This document shows positions 25,192 through 34,184 of a stretch of DNA of 35,858 nucleotides, piece by piece. Numbering within the stretch: the first letter of the stretch is position 1; the number at the start of each line of letters is the position of its first letter. The position numbers and the translations under genes are program-made. Origin of the DNA: Actinomycetota bacterium (GTDB lineage Bacteria > Actinomycetota > Aquicultoria > Subteraquimicrobiales > Subteraquimicrobiaceae); assembly GCA_030018275.1 (NCBI GenBank), contig JASEGB010000005.1:1-35858 (forward strand), read 5' to 3'. Under the pieces are notes generated by a model. The model searched no databases. It saw only the letters and a list, made by a program, of their open reading frames with translations, and was not told the origin of the DNA.

Positions 25192-25822
25192 TTGGGGGAA
25201 GAAGGCAAGAAAATTGACATCAATGTGGAGAAGGTGATCTTTTGGTTTTTGTGGCTTTGGTTTTTCTTCTTCCATTGGCTCAAAATCCCTTCGGATTCGA
25301 TGCTTGCCAAATCACCAAGCTAACTCTGTTAAGGTTTTGACCATTCTAATCCTCGGCGTTTGGTTGATTAAAGTCTTCTGGGAACAAAGGATAGTGTTAG
25401 TCAAAACCCCGCTGATCTTCCCATTTTGACCTTTGTTCTTATTTCGACCGTCGCTACTTTAAATTCCGTTCATTTGCCCACGAGTATTTCCGGTGAGTGG
25501 CTTGATTACAGATATGAGGGTACAGATATGAGGGTTTGCTGACCATCCTAAATTATGTTTTGCTCTATTATATTGTGGTTAACTTGGTTAAGGATAAAGC
25601 ACAAATTTCCCGTTTAACGGGGGCGCTTCTTGTGAGCGCTGGTTTAACCTCAATTTATGGGATTTTTCAGCATTTGGGCATCGATCCACTAAGTGGTCTT
25701 TATTCAAAGGGAACCGAGCTCGCCCGAAGCTTTTCTTCTTTGGCAATGCTTTGTTTTTTGGAGGATACTTCAACCCCCGAGTCCATGTCGCGAGAGAAGC
25801 TCTAAGGGAGCTTAAGGAATGA
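25192..25822 (+). pseudogene. O-antigen ligase/TPR pseudogene, heavily decayed
   Basis: Scattered frames give a recognisable copy of the ligase at 17886: LVFVALVFLLPLAQNPFGFD, then VLTILILGVWLIKVFWEQ, then LTILNYVLLYYIVVNLVKDK and GTELARSFSSL. At least four frameshifts separate them. After GNALFFGGYFNP the frame jumps directly to VAREALRELKE and a stop, which is the end of a TPR tail, so the rest of the membrane domain and nearly all TPRs are deleted. Functional product is not expected. Confidence 0.8.
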
Positions 25823-25974
25823 ACAACCTGGCTTTTAGTAGCATAACCACATAAGTGTTAATGGCAATTGAAACAGTTGCGGATATCTTGAGAACCGCGA
25901 ATAGTTATTTTTTTCCAAGTCAGAAAAAGAAAGCCAATTTTAGCAAATGCTAGAAAATCCAAGGGGGATAAAAG

Positions 25975-27184
25975 GTGGGTGGATATTCTTCATGGTGTGA
26001 TAGGATAATCAAATGGGGATTGATACTCCTTGTCTTTCTCCTACCTTTAACTTTCAGCCCCTTCAATCTTTTGCGCTATGATCTTCCAAAGGTTACCTTC
26101 GTAAGGGTTCTATCCCTGATCTTCCTCGGTGTTTTACTGATAAAAATAATCCTCGGGAAAATGAAGCTCGCCAGAAGCCCTTTAGATATTCCCTTTTTAG
26201 CATTTCTTCTAATAGCTGGGATTTCAACCCTCCTTTCGGAGAACATCTACGTTAGTTTGCTCGGTGAATGTCGAAGGAATCAAGGATTCTTTACCCCTCA
26301 TTTCCTATGCTTTCCTCTATTATCTCTCTTTTAACTTTTTCCGTGAGAAACGAGATTTTCGGCGGTTTCTGATAGCCCTTTTTGCTTCTTGCTCGGTAAT
26401 ATCGATAATTGGAATATTGCAATATTTGGGCATTACATTTGGTGAATGGAATCTCTATTACATTGCCGATCCCGCCCGAAGCTCCTCCACTCTGGGCAAT
26501 CCCATCTATCTTGGGGGTTATCTGGTTCGCGTCATACCCGTTGCCATGATTATCGTTCTGTGCACTGAGGAATTTTGGGATTTCATTCCCTTCGTTGCCG
26601 ATCTCCATGCTCGCGGGGCCTTGGATCATCTACAATTCGGTCTTTACGACGATGCCATTGGCGAAGCTAAATTGGCGGTAAGGCTTTATCCTCTTGAGGA
26701 GGAGTATCTATTTCTATTGGGAAAAATTTATGAGTTTAAAAGCGATGCTCAAGGTGATCCCCGGTGGTATAAAGAGGCCATATCAACGTATATAGAGGCT
26801 TTGAGATTTAATCCTCGTGAGCGGAATGGCTACGCACGTCTTGGCGATGCTTACCTTAAAGTTGCTGAAAAGGGGAGTTTGAAAATGGGGGGATAAAGCA
26901 ATTGAAACCTACAAAAACTGATTGAATTGGAGCCAAATTATTCTCAATCTCATTACAACTTGGGAGTGGCGTATTATCTAAAAGGGGAGCTAGATGAAGC
27001 CATTGCCCAGTGGCAAAGGACGGTGGAGTTAAAACCGGATGAACTGGATGCCTATCTTCTCATGGGGAAGGTTTATCACGAAAAGGGAGTGGTAAAGGAA
27101 GCGATTTGTGCTTATAAAAAGGCATTGGAGTTGGATCCATTCAATATGGAAGCTCACAAAGCCCTCAAGCAATTGAAGGAGTAG
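25975..27184 (+). pseudogene. O-antigen ligase/TPR pseudogene with frameshifts and deletion
   Basis: GTG 25975 (AGGGGGATAAAAG upstream) opens a normal ligase N-terminus (IIKWGLILLVFLLPLTFSPF). The frame shifts near 26285, continues as SYAFLYYLSFNFFREKRDF, then passes from GGYLVRVIPVAMIIVL directly to WDFIPFVADLHARGALDHL, so the catalytic loop and several helices are lost. TPRs follow. A G6 run at 26887-26892 breaks the frame and a missing base near 26915 restores it before the last TPR block (SHYNLGVAYYLKGELDEAIA). Homopolymer indels might be sequencing errors, but the internal deletion cannot be. Confidence 0.82.
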
Positions 27185-27258
27185 CATGGCCTATCTGCCG
27201 GTAGGAACTTCTCTCCTGCAATTCCTTTGTCGATGACCCGCCTGCCGACGGGCAGGTG
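27184..27258. repeat. Palindromic repeats between convergent genes
   Basis: CTGCCGGTAGGAACTTCTCT resembles the element family at 23834 and 29400. CCTGCC-GACG-GGCAGG at 27243-27258 is a strong 6-bp stem related to the palindrome at 9068. The gap lies between a plus-strand pseudogene and the end of the minus-strand cytochrome operon and could serve as a two-way terminator. Confidence 0.5.
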
Positions 27259-27293
27259 AACCCCACGCACAAATCTCCGGGGTGGACACCCGG

Positions 27294-28352
27294 TTACTCG
27301 TGGCAGATGGGGCAGAACTTTTCCCGTTCGTGACAGCCGCATGCACCAGGTACCTTAGAGGCAGGACCGTGGGTTTTCGGAAAGTCTTCTGCATGTGGCC
27401 AGGGTATTCTCTTATGGCACTGCTGGCAGAAGGGCATATTGTGGCACTTCCAGCAGAGCTTCTTATTCACGAAACCCTCGCGAGGATGTTTCTTTTTCCA
27501 GTTGGGAGGGTGGGGCATCTCTAAACCGTGACATTGATTACATGTCTCAATGGGATGACATCCCCTGCAGTGGGTCGGTTCCTCCAAATGGACCTTCGGG
27601 TAGTCCATCTCTTCCCGAGGCTTCTTGCCTACATCTTCAACGTGGCACAAACGACAGTTGCTGGTAACTAGCTTATCATTGTGGCAAAGGACACATTCTT
27701 TCATGTTGGGAGATTTTCCATCGGGAACCATCTTACCATGAGCTATTGTATTGTGGCAGTCAGTGCATTTGTATCCACCACTGAGAATCTCTTTGTGGCT
27801 CACTCCTATGGTATATCTAATTTTCTTTTCTCGGGTGACATCCGAGTGGCAAGAGAGGCAGGGCTCGCCGCTTACAATGGCTGTTATGGGTTCTTTGTAA
27901 CCCCGCCCTAACTGGGAGATGATCATTGAGGTCATTCTCATTTTTTCCATGCACAGTCCAAGCACACCGGGCTGCTGGTGGCAAGAAAGGCAATTTACCT
28001 TCTTGTGGGGAGATTCTCTCCAAGCGTAGTATTCTCCCTCCATGGTATGGCAAGAGCGGCAGAAATTTGGCAAAGATGAATAATACATTGCTGAGGCGAA
28101 AAGGATCAAAATAATGGCGATGGTTATGCCCGCCCGGATGGCCATCTGTTTTTTAGTGAGTTTTTTGGGAGGCTTTTTCTTTTCCTTGGATGGTCTAAAG
28201 ACTATTAAAGCCGCAATGGTTAGGATGATTAACACCACAATGATGAACATACCCACGAGCAATACGGCTTCCTGTGGATGAGCTTCCGGGTTCCTGAGGA
28301 TCGATATTATTCTTTCTTTGCTCAATAGATAGAGCCAATTCTTTGGCATCAT
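27294..28352 (-). CDS. NapC/NirT-type multihaem cytochrome with two N-terminal helices
   Basis: This 352-residue protein has two membrane helices (about 27-49 and 71-90) separated by a very basic loop (KEKKKPPKKLTKKQ). The quinol-oxidising start follows: FCRSCHTM, then YYAWRESPHKKVNCLSCH. Eleven canonical motifs are present: CRSCH, two CLSCH, CTDCH, CVLCH, CRLCH, CRGCH, CNQCH, CWKCH, CQQCH and CPICH. A CGCH near the end is too tight for normal haem attachment. NapC/NirT normally has one helix and four haems, so this is an extended form with an extra helix. ATG 28352 has AAGGA before it and lies 10 bp after the upstream cytochrome stop, so both are one operon. Confidence 0.92.
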   Translation of the reverse strand: MMPKNWLYLLSKERIISILRNPEAHPQEAVLLVGMFIIVVLIILTIAALIVFRPSKEKKKPPKKLTKKQMAIRAGITIAIILILFASAMYYSSLPNFCRSCHTMEGEYYAWRESPHKKVNCLSCHQQPGVLGLCMEKMRMTSMIISQLGRGYKEPITAIVSGEPCLSCHSDVTREKKIRYTIGVSHKEILSGGYKCTDCHNTIAHGKMVPDGKSPNMKECVLCHNDKLVTSNCRLCHVEDVGKKPREEMDYPKVHLEEPTHCRGCHPIETCNQCHGLEMPHPPNWKKKHPREGFVNKKLCWKCHNMPFCQQCHKRIPWPHAEDFPKTHGPASKVPGACGCHEREKFCPICHE

Positions 28353-28362
28353 TATCCTTCAT

Positions 28363-29292
28363 CTATGGGGCTGTGACCTTGGGCATTACCACTCCCGGGT
28401 GGACGTGTTTGATATGACAGTAACCACATGTCTTTTTGACGTGACATCTAAGGCATTTTCCCCTTCCAAGCCTTTTAAACTCCTTCGAGTGTTTTTTCAA
28501 GAAGCCTTCGGGATGAGGCATCTCCATCTGATGGCAATTGTCACAAAAGCTTTGAATGTGACAGGTGAGACAGTTTTTATCATCCTTTTTGAATTTTTTT
28601 CCGTGGATATGGGGCCAGTTAATCTGATGAGGCATTAAACTGTGGCATCTTTCGCAATCTTCTTTTTCATGGCAAATGATACAGGTTGATGTATCACCCA
28701 TACCATGAGTCTTCTCCCATGTGGTCCCATGAGTCACAGCCCAAGGACCCGCATGTCTTTTCCTTTCCCCCTTCACGTGGCATTTGAGGCAGTCCTTGGT
28801 TGCTTTCTTTCCGTGGCACTGTGTGCATTTATCCATAGTAGGATTATTTTCCTTTGTCAAAGCTTTCCCATGGGCGACTGTATTGTGGCAATCCGTGCAT
28901 TTTCCTCCCTGGGGGATGCAATCGTCATGACTTATGCGGATGGCGCTTTTTACTACGATTTTTTGGAGGATTTCTCTATGACAGTGTATACAACCATCAT
29001 TCTTTACCGTGCTTGATATGGGTCTTTGGTACGATTTGGTTGGAAAAAGCAGAATCATTCTTAATTCTTCCATTTTTTCTTCGAGGAAACCTAATGCCCC
29101 GAGTTCACCGTGACAATCGTAGCAACTTACTCGACTGTGGGGGGAGTTTTTCCAGGTCTCATAAGGTCTTCTCATTACATGGCAGGATTTACAGAAGAAG
29201 GGTTCGGATGTGAGGATCATCAGACCTGTTACAATGAGGATATATCCCATGAGTACCATAGTGACAATGATCCAGGCCTTCTTTTTTGCCAC
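28363..29292 (-). CDS. NapC/NirT-type twelve-haem cytochrome
   Basis: This 309-residue protein has one N-terminal helix (about 8-28), then FCKSCHVM and YETWKNSPHSRVSCYDCH, the NapC/NirT/NrfH signature with Met as likely distal ligand region of haem 1. All twelve motifs are canonical: CKSCH, CYDCH, CIHCH, CTDCH, CTQCH, CLKCH, CIICH, CERCH, CLTCH, CDNCH, CLRCH and CGYCH. GTG 29292 has AAAGGAAA upstream. It is first in a two-gene minus-strand operon, with its paralogue close behind. It probably oxidises menaquinol at the membrane and feeds outer cytochromes. The haem-rich C-terminal part is a natural built-in wire. Confidence 0.93.
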   Translation of the reverse strand: MAKKKAWIIVTMVLMGYILIVTGLMILTSEPFFCKSCHVMRRPYETWKNSPHSRVSCYDCHGELGALGFLEEKMEELRMILLFPTKSYQRPISSTVKNDGCIHCHREILQKIVVKSAIRISHDDCIPQGGKCTDCHNTVAHGKALTKENNPTMDKCTQCHGKKATKDCLKCHVKGERKRHAGPWAVTHGTTWEKTHGMGDTSTCIICHEKEDCERCHSLMPHQINWPHIHGKKFKKDDKNCLTCHIQSFCDNCHQMEMPHPEGFLKKHSKEFKRLGRGKCLRCHVKKTCGYCHIKHVHPGVVMPKVTAP

Positions 29293-29317
29293 TTTTAATT
29301 TCCTTTCAAAAAATTCC

Positions 29318-29752
29318 TGTAGTGCGGGGGCTCGTCCCCCGCAAATTTTTCTTGGGCGGGCACGGAGTCCCGCCCCTACAGTAGGATTTTGTCCTGTAGA
29401 AGCAGACCTTTAGGTCTGTTAATAACAGGTCTAAAGACCTGTTTGTACGAGGGTTCATCTCCCGCTAAATATTTATTGTGGCGCTTTAGGCTTATTTTAC
29501 AGGCGAACATAATCAGGTGCAAATTGGGAAATTCTAGTAGCGTGGGAGTTCATCTCCCGCAATTTTTCCTTCATTTGGGCGGGCACAAGAAGACTTAGGT
29601 GGCGGAGTGCTTCTGCTAATGGTCTCTGCTAACAGGTGAGCCTTGCTTTGAGCTTTTTAATCCTGCTATCATAGGCACGAATAAAATACGGCCAATCACT
29701 TTAGGAGGCAACAAAAATTTCTACGAATCCGAGAAGTTTTCAGATACGGACT
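29318..29752. repeat. Intergenic region with multiple REP-like hairpins
   Basis: No gene is visible between the divergent minus cytochrome operon and the plus NHL gene. Stems include GCGGGGG/CCCCCGC (29324-29342), GGGCGGG/CCCGCCC (29354-29375), a CAGACCTTTAGGTCTG palindrome and ACAGGTCTAAAGACCTGT just after it (29404-29440), and GTGGGAG/CTCCCGC (29542-29560). The same units occur at 24932 and 23839. GGAGG at 29704 is too far from the next start to serve it. Promoters for both genes should lie here, but none is convincing. Confidence 0.65.
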
Positions 29753-30721
29753 TTGTGGAAAGTAATGTTGAAATTTTCGCAAAAAAGATGGGCTTTTATA
29801 ACTGGATTTTTGTTGTTGGCGGTATTAGCCATCATCTTAGTTTATCTTTTTTATAGTAAGCCCCCTGTGACTGGACTTCCCGAATTTCTCTTCAGTATCC
29901 AAGGGAAAAGTAAGGATGCCAGGCTGGTGAACCCACTACGTACACCCCTTGGAGTAGCTATTTTTCGCGACAGAGTCTTCGTTGCGGATAGTGGGAATTC
30001 TGAGATAAAGATCTTCAATTTGGATGGACGCTTCTTATCCTCCTTTCCAGTGACCACAATAGCAGTCGAGAAACCAACCACCTATCCTGTGGGAATTACT
30101 ATAGACCGTGATGGAAAAATCTATGTCTCGGAAATTCGCTCCCAAAAGATTATGGTCTTCAATTTCCAGGGAAGATTTCTCTACAACTTTCCCAGGGCAA
30201 AGAATTCAAGGGCTCTAGTTAAGCCTCTTGCTTTGGCGTTTGCAAACAATAAACTATATGTGACCGATATTGGAGATCAAAGCGTGAAGGTATTTGACAA
30301 GAGAGGCAAATTATTACTTAAATTCGGGAAAATGGGAAGTAGGAAGGGGGATTTTCTATATCCAAATGGAATTGCTGCCTTGGAAGATGGCAGAATTCTG
30401 GTAGCCGATTCAAACAATAGACGAGTGCAGGTCTTTAATTCCCGAGGAAAATTCCTGAGTTTTCTTGGGGGATCTAAAGTGCTTTTTAGTCTTCCTCGAG
30501 GAATAGCCATCGATGGCGAGGAAAGAATACACGTCGTAGATACTTTTTCACGAGCGGTTTTTGTTTTTGATGCCAAGGGAGAGCACCTCTTCTCTTATGG
30601 TGAGTTCGGTGAGGGCAAAGATCAATTTGGTTTCCCCAACGGGATTGCCATCTCCACTTCCGCCCGGAAAATTTATATTACGGATCGAGGGGAGAATTCC
30701 ATCCTAGTCTGGCGCTATTAG
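29753..30721 (+). CDS. Anchored NHL-repeat beta-propeller, second copy
   Basis: This 322-residue protein has one membrane helix (about 15-33) and six NHL blades, for example GVAIFRDRVFVADSGNSEIK, GITIDRDGKIYVSE and GIAALEDGRILVADSNN. It is a paralogue of the NHL protein at 22849 with the same anchor and length. TTG 29753 is the first start; ATG 29765 four codons later is equally possible, with GGAAAG close to it. It lies between the NapC-type operon and the FN3 cytochromes, repeating the NHL-next-to-cytochrome arrangement. A binding or scaffolding role outside the membrane is inferred. The stop lies inside an AGGGGGA/TCCCCCT hairpin (30720-30736) that may weaken read-through. Confidence 0.88.
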   Translation: MWKVMLKFSQKRWAFITGFLLLAVLAIILVYLFYSKPPVTGLPEFLFSIQGKSKDARLVNPLRTPLGVAIFRDRVFVADSGNSEIKIFNLDGRFLSSFPVTTIAVEKPTTYPVGITIDRDGKIYVSEIRSQKIMVFNFQGRFLYNFPRAKNSRALVKPLALAFANNKLYVTDIGDQSVKVFDKRGKLLLKFGKMGSRKGDFLYPNGIAALEDGRILVADSNNRRVQVFNSRGKFLSFLGGSKVLFSLPRGIAIDGEERIHVVDTFSRAVFVFDAKGEHLFSYGEFGEGKDQFGFPNGIAISTSARKIYITDRGENSILVWRY

Positions 30722-30850
30722 GGGGACTGTCCCCCTCGATGTTCCTTCCTGCGAAAATATCTCTTTTGACCAATAATTCGAATTCATTAAAAATTGCGCT
30801 TCCCTTTAAATATAAAAAGTAATATATATTTGTATTAAGAGGTGGTATCA

Positions 30851-31093
30851 ATGGCGAGCCGGAGAGTTAGAATTAGTGCAACCATTTCATCCGAACTCTT
30901 AGAGGAGTTGGATTTGGAAGCGAGGGAGAAACATAGGAGCAGGAGTCAGCTGCTCGAAGAATGCATTAAAATCTGGCGCGGGCTTAAATTACGTGAAGAT
31001 ATGAAAGAGGGATATCTTGAGAGAGTTAAACCGGATAGAAAACTTGCGGAAGAGGATCTTGCTGCTCAAGTTGAAACTTTACCCGAATGGTAA
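30851..31093 (+). CDS. Ribbon-helix-helix antitoxin of a MazF pair
   Basis: This 80-residue protein has an N-terminal ribbon-helix-helix fold: RRVRISATISSELLEELD, then a basic helix and SRSQLLEECIKIW. The acidic tail EEDLAAQVETLPEW should wrap the toxin. ATG 30851 is favoured over GTG 30842 because AGAGGTGG precedes it. The gene ends six bases before the toxin start region. It is expected to repress its own operon; AT-rich sequence at 30800-30840 could hold the promoter. Confidence 0.85.
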   Translation: MASRRVRISATISSELLEELDLEAREKHRSRSQLLEECIKIWRGLKLREDMKEGYLERVKPDRKLAEEDLAAQVETLPEW

Positions 31094-31099
31094 ATCCAA

Positions 31100-31465
31100 A
31101 TGCTCCGTAGAAGAGGGATGTCGGTGAGAGAAATCAAACGCAGTGAGATTTATTGGGTGAATTTTAGTCCCGTGAAAGGATCAGAACAGAGAGGCAGAAA
31201 ACCAGCACTTGTTGTTCAAAACGATATTGGCAATAAATATGCGTCCACGACCATCGTGGCAGCCATCACTTCCCAGGTGTCAAAGAGAAAATATCCCATG
31301 AATGTGATTCTTCCTGAAGGTATACTTCCGAAAAAATCGGAGGTCTTATGTTCTCAACTGAGGACCATTGATAAAAGAAGATTGGAAAAGTACATATGCA
31401 CATTGGATGAAGCAATAATGAAGGAAGTCGATGAAGCTTTACATATAGCTCTTGAGCTCGATTGA
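31100..31465 (+). CDS. mazF: MazF/PemK-family mRNA interferase toxin
   Basis: This 121-residue protein has the MazF core EIYWVNFSPVKGSEQRGRKP, LVVQNDIGNKYASTTIVAAI and a SEVLCSQLRTIDKRRL segment. The conserved Arg of the first loop and the Ser/Thr of TTIVAAITS form the RNA-cleavage site. It cuts mRNA at short single-stranded sequences when released from its partner. ATG 31100 is the first start; ATG 31118 or GTG 31124 (GAGGG upstream) would give a length closer to the family norm. It sits between the NHL gene and the FN3 cytochromes. Confidence 0.9.
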   Translation: MLRRRGMSVREIKRSEIYWVNFSPVKGSEQRGRKPALVVQNDIGNKYASTTIVAAITSQVSKRKYPMNVILPEGILPKKSEVLCSQLRTIDKRRLEKYICTLDEAIMKEVDEALHIALELD

Positions 31466-31763
31466 TTTTTCTTCCCTTATTTGCAAAATCTCCACTTTAC
31501 TATCCTGAAGCAGCCAGGTTGCCAATTTCTTTATCCGCATAATTTAGGTATAGCTGGGTCATAATTTCAGAATTTGCTGCCTTCAGAAAAACATTCGGTG
31601 ATTCATGACCCATGTACAATTTGGGTATAAATATCATTGAGGATGTCATTTTGAACCAAAAATAAGAGGAAATACTGCTAAAACGACGAATATGTTAAAA
31701 TAATCACAATCTCTAGGAGGGGCAAATTTTGGAATAGATACATTTATAAATTGGTGATCCAGT
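31466..31763. other. Gene-free gap before the FN3 cytochromes
   Basis: No convincing plus-strand gene is visible. On the minus strand 31498-31640 reads a 45-residue open tail with LYMGHESPNVFLKAANSEI, which may be the end of a lost gene, but I do not recognise it. AGGAGGGG at 31726 is about 40 bases from the next start and so is probably not its ribosome site. Confidence 0.4.
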
Positions 31764-33788
31764 GTGACTGAGAAAAAGTTGCATATTCATTTTCTGTTCA
31801 ATAAAAAAGTGGGTTTTTTGATCGCCCTTTCCATTTTAATTCTATTTCTCCTTTTTAACAGCATCGCTTTTGCCATCAATCCACCCACGGGTTTGAATGT
31901 AACCGCTGAAGCGCCTCCAAGCTGCAATATCAATCTTGCCTGGAATCCACCTTCTCTTCTTCCCGGGGAGGCGGTGGACCATTACAGGGTCTACAGAGCT
32001 CTTTCCACAATCACAGATGCCAACAAGGGAGCGGCGGATCTCATAGCTCCTAAAGTACTAGCCACAATCTATACCGATTCCACAGGTATTCCTGGAGAAA
32101 CCTATTACTACCAGGTCACCGTGGTTGATACCTTGGGCAATGAAAGCCCGGTTTCCATAAATGTCATTAATGATCATGCCACCGTATCAGGGAGTGAAAA
32201 CCCACATGATAGCTACAGTGATTTTTCAAACCTTTGTCGGGATTGCCATCGCATTCATCTCGCCCCGGGCTCAACTCTGGTATTTCGTCGAGAGAGCGAA
32301 AAGGAAGTCTGTTTTGTTTGCCACGATGAAACCGGGAGTCCCTACAACATTAAGCAACTTTTCCTTCACCCCTCTCGTCATTCCATCGAACCCGAGACGG
32401 AACCGGATGGAGTGACCATGAAGTACTGTCACGATTGTCATTCACCACACAGCAATAAGGATTTGAGACCAAAATTAATCAAGGACACCATCAGAGGACA
32501 ATCGGTGACGGGAAATAATAACACCGTGTGCTACGCCTGTCACGAGAACATTTCTTATCTCTTACTCCCGAACGATGCTTGGTATGGAAAAACCATCTAC
32601 AATAAGACCGAGCACTATCTGGGGGGAACCGCTGCTTTAACGACATATCCCGGCACCACATATGCCACCGGACTCTGCTTGAATTGCCACGATCCTCATG
32701 GCTCTCCTTATAACGATATAAGGCGCAACGATAGAAATGATTTATGTAAAGCCTGTCACGACGATCCATCCATCACTTTACCTGCAACCTGTTCCTATCG
32801 GGGGATGGCTTGGTATTTACTCACGCCCCATTATTCCTCAATTTATGCGGTATGGCCAAATCCCGATGATACCGGTGCCTGGCTCACGGGAGGTGCCACC
32901 TCGGGCGAGTGCATCAACTGCCACAATCCCCATGGGAGAAGCGATAGCATAACGGGTCCCAATGATGATCTCTATCCGAAATTGTTGCTCAAATGGGAAT
33001 GGAATAATAATAGCCAGGAGGAGTTCCTCTGCTATGGTAAAGATCCTGCCCAGAAAGCATGTCATGCCGCAACCACGGGTTCGGTCAGTGGTATCAATAT
33101 TTATGATGGTTTTACCAAGGGAACAGCTACCTATAATGGTCCACCTGGTTCGCCGAAGATAAATACCCGTCATGACATCGGTTTAGATGCCCAGAATTAT
33201 AGTGGAGCCAAAGTCGAATGTATCCATTGCCACAACCCCCACATAAATACGGGATATTATGATTATGACTACTCCACCGCCCCACCAACTCTAATTCGGA
33301 GTAAATTTATCGATCCCGATAATCGAGCACAATTGTTCTCGGGCACCATGACCGTTGATTATACCACGGGGACGGTCACTCTGCCGGGCTATAGGGAATT
33401 TTGCAACAAATGCCATGATAATGTTTATCCGTCTGGAGTAACCGCTCCCACTGTAACTTTAATTAATGTTAAAGAAGCCTACATTAAGGACTATCACGGG
33501 GACAAAGCGGGTACAGGCGATGGAATGATGGACGGTGGAATGGGTGCCATAAAACCACCTTATCAAAGGGGAATGGCTGCTCTTCCCTGCACGGATTGTC
33601 ACGATCCCCATGGCTCTAAGAATATCTATCACATTAGGGAGAGCATCACCACGGATCAAACGTACTCCATCACTGTGACCACAGGGGTTGGCGAGCCTTG
33701 GAACCTATGTCAAGCTTGCCACACTAAAGGACATAAGTGGCACCATAACTGCTTTAGCTGTCATTACCACGGAAGTGGAAGGTTCTAG
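31764..33788 (+). CDS. Secreted FN3-domain multihaem cytochrome
   Basis: This 674-residue protein has a signal peptide ending SIAFA near residue 37, then one fibronectin type III domain (INPPTGLNVTAEAPP to TLGNESPVSI, about 38-133). A long cytochrome region starts at residue 158. Canonical motifs are CRDCH, CFVCH, CHDCH, CYACH, CLNCH, CKACH, CINCH, CIHCH, CNKCH, CTDCH, CQACH and CFSCH, twelve in all. A CX9CH (CYGKDPAQKACH) lies between the seventh and eighth. DPHGS and NPHGR pieces mark doubled-CXXCH units. It has no membrane anchor, so it should be exported. The FN3 domain could bind glycan or other proteins. GTG 31764 lacks a close ribosome site. Two good terminators follow. Confidence 0.92.
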   Translation: MTEKKLHIHFLFNKKVGFLIALSILILFLLFNSIAFAINPPTGLNVTAEAPPSCNINLAWNPPSLLPGEAVDHYRVYRALSTITDANKGAADLIAPKVLATIYTDSTGIPGETYYYQVTVVDTLGNESPVSINVINDHATVSGSENPHDSYSDFSNLCRDCHRIHLAPGSTLVFRRESEKEVCFVCHDETGSPYNIKQLFLHPSRHSIEPETEPDGVTMKYCHDCHSPHSNKDLRPKLIKDTIRGQSVTGNNNTVCYACHENISYLLLPNDAWYGKTIYNKTEHYLGGTAALTTYPGTTYATGLCLNCHDPHGSPYNDIRRNDRNDLCKACHDDPSITLPATCSYRGMAWYLLTPHYSSIYAVWPNPDDTGAWLTGGATSGECINCHNPHGRSDSITGPNDDLYPKLLLKWEWNNNSQEEFLCYGKDPAQKACHAATTGSVSGINIYDGFTKGTATYNGPPGSPKINTRHDIGLDAQNYSGAKVECIHCHNPHINTGYYDYDYSTAPPTLIRSKFIDPDNRAQLFSGTMTVDYTTGTVTLPGYREFCNKCHDNVYPSGVTAPTVTLINVKEAYIKDYHGDKAGTGDGMMDGGMGAIKPPYQRGMAALPCTDCHDPHGSKNIYHIRESITTDQTYSITVTTGVGEPWNLCQACHTKGHKWHHNCFSCHYHGSGRF

Positions 33789-33830
33789 TTAGAACCCAAA
33801 AGAATTTAAAATAAAGGATTTGCAATAGAA

Positions 33831-33857
33831 AGCACGGGCACAAATCCCGTGCTTTTT
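33831..33857 (+). terminator. Rho-independent terminator
   Basis: AGCACGGG pairs perfectly with CCCGTGCT across a 7-base loop and is followed by TTTTT. It lies 42 bp after the FN3 cytochrome stop. Confidence 0.85.
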
Positions 33858-33937
33858 GCTGGAATCTGAGTTAAAGTTAGAACCTAAAGATTTAGGAAAG
33901 TAGCTGCTGGGTTTGTGAGAGATTTCAAGTAATTTGA

Positions 33938-33968
33938 GCACGAGTGAAAGCTCGTGCATTTTCTTTTT
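33938..33968 (+). terminator. Second Rho-independent terminator
   Basis: GCACGAG pairs with CTCGTGC over a 6-base loop, followed by ATTTTCTTTTTT. Because the two terminators are in tandem, the next cytochrome almost surely has its own promoter in 33970-34184, where nothing convincing is seen. Confidence 0.8.
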
Positions 33969-34184
33969 TAGCTCCATTTTTTAAGAAAGTGAAAAGCGAT
34001 GCTTGAATAAATTGAATACTGAAAATGCGGTAGAAAGTGATACGGTTTTTAATTTCTAGTGTTATTAATTGGGGAAATCTGTCAAATTTGTCGAGCCTAA
34101 CGTTAAAGGATACTTTGAAAAACAACGATAATATGGATGGAAGTTAAAAAACATAATCCAAAAGGATTTTTGGGGAGAAATTTG

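Noticed and set aside
27294-28352. CGCH near the C-terminus counted as a haem site
   Set aside because: One residue between the cysteines is too tight for the known thioether geometry, so it was not counted.
31498-31640. Minus-strand tail as a tyrosine recombinase remnant
   Set aside because: A GH-S pattern is present, but the catalytic Arg/His/Tyr context is missing, so the identity cannot be supported.
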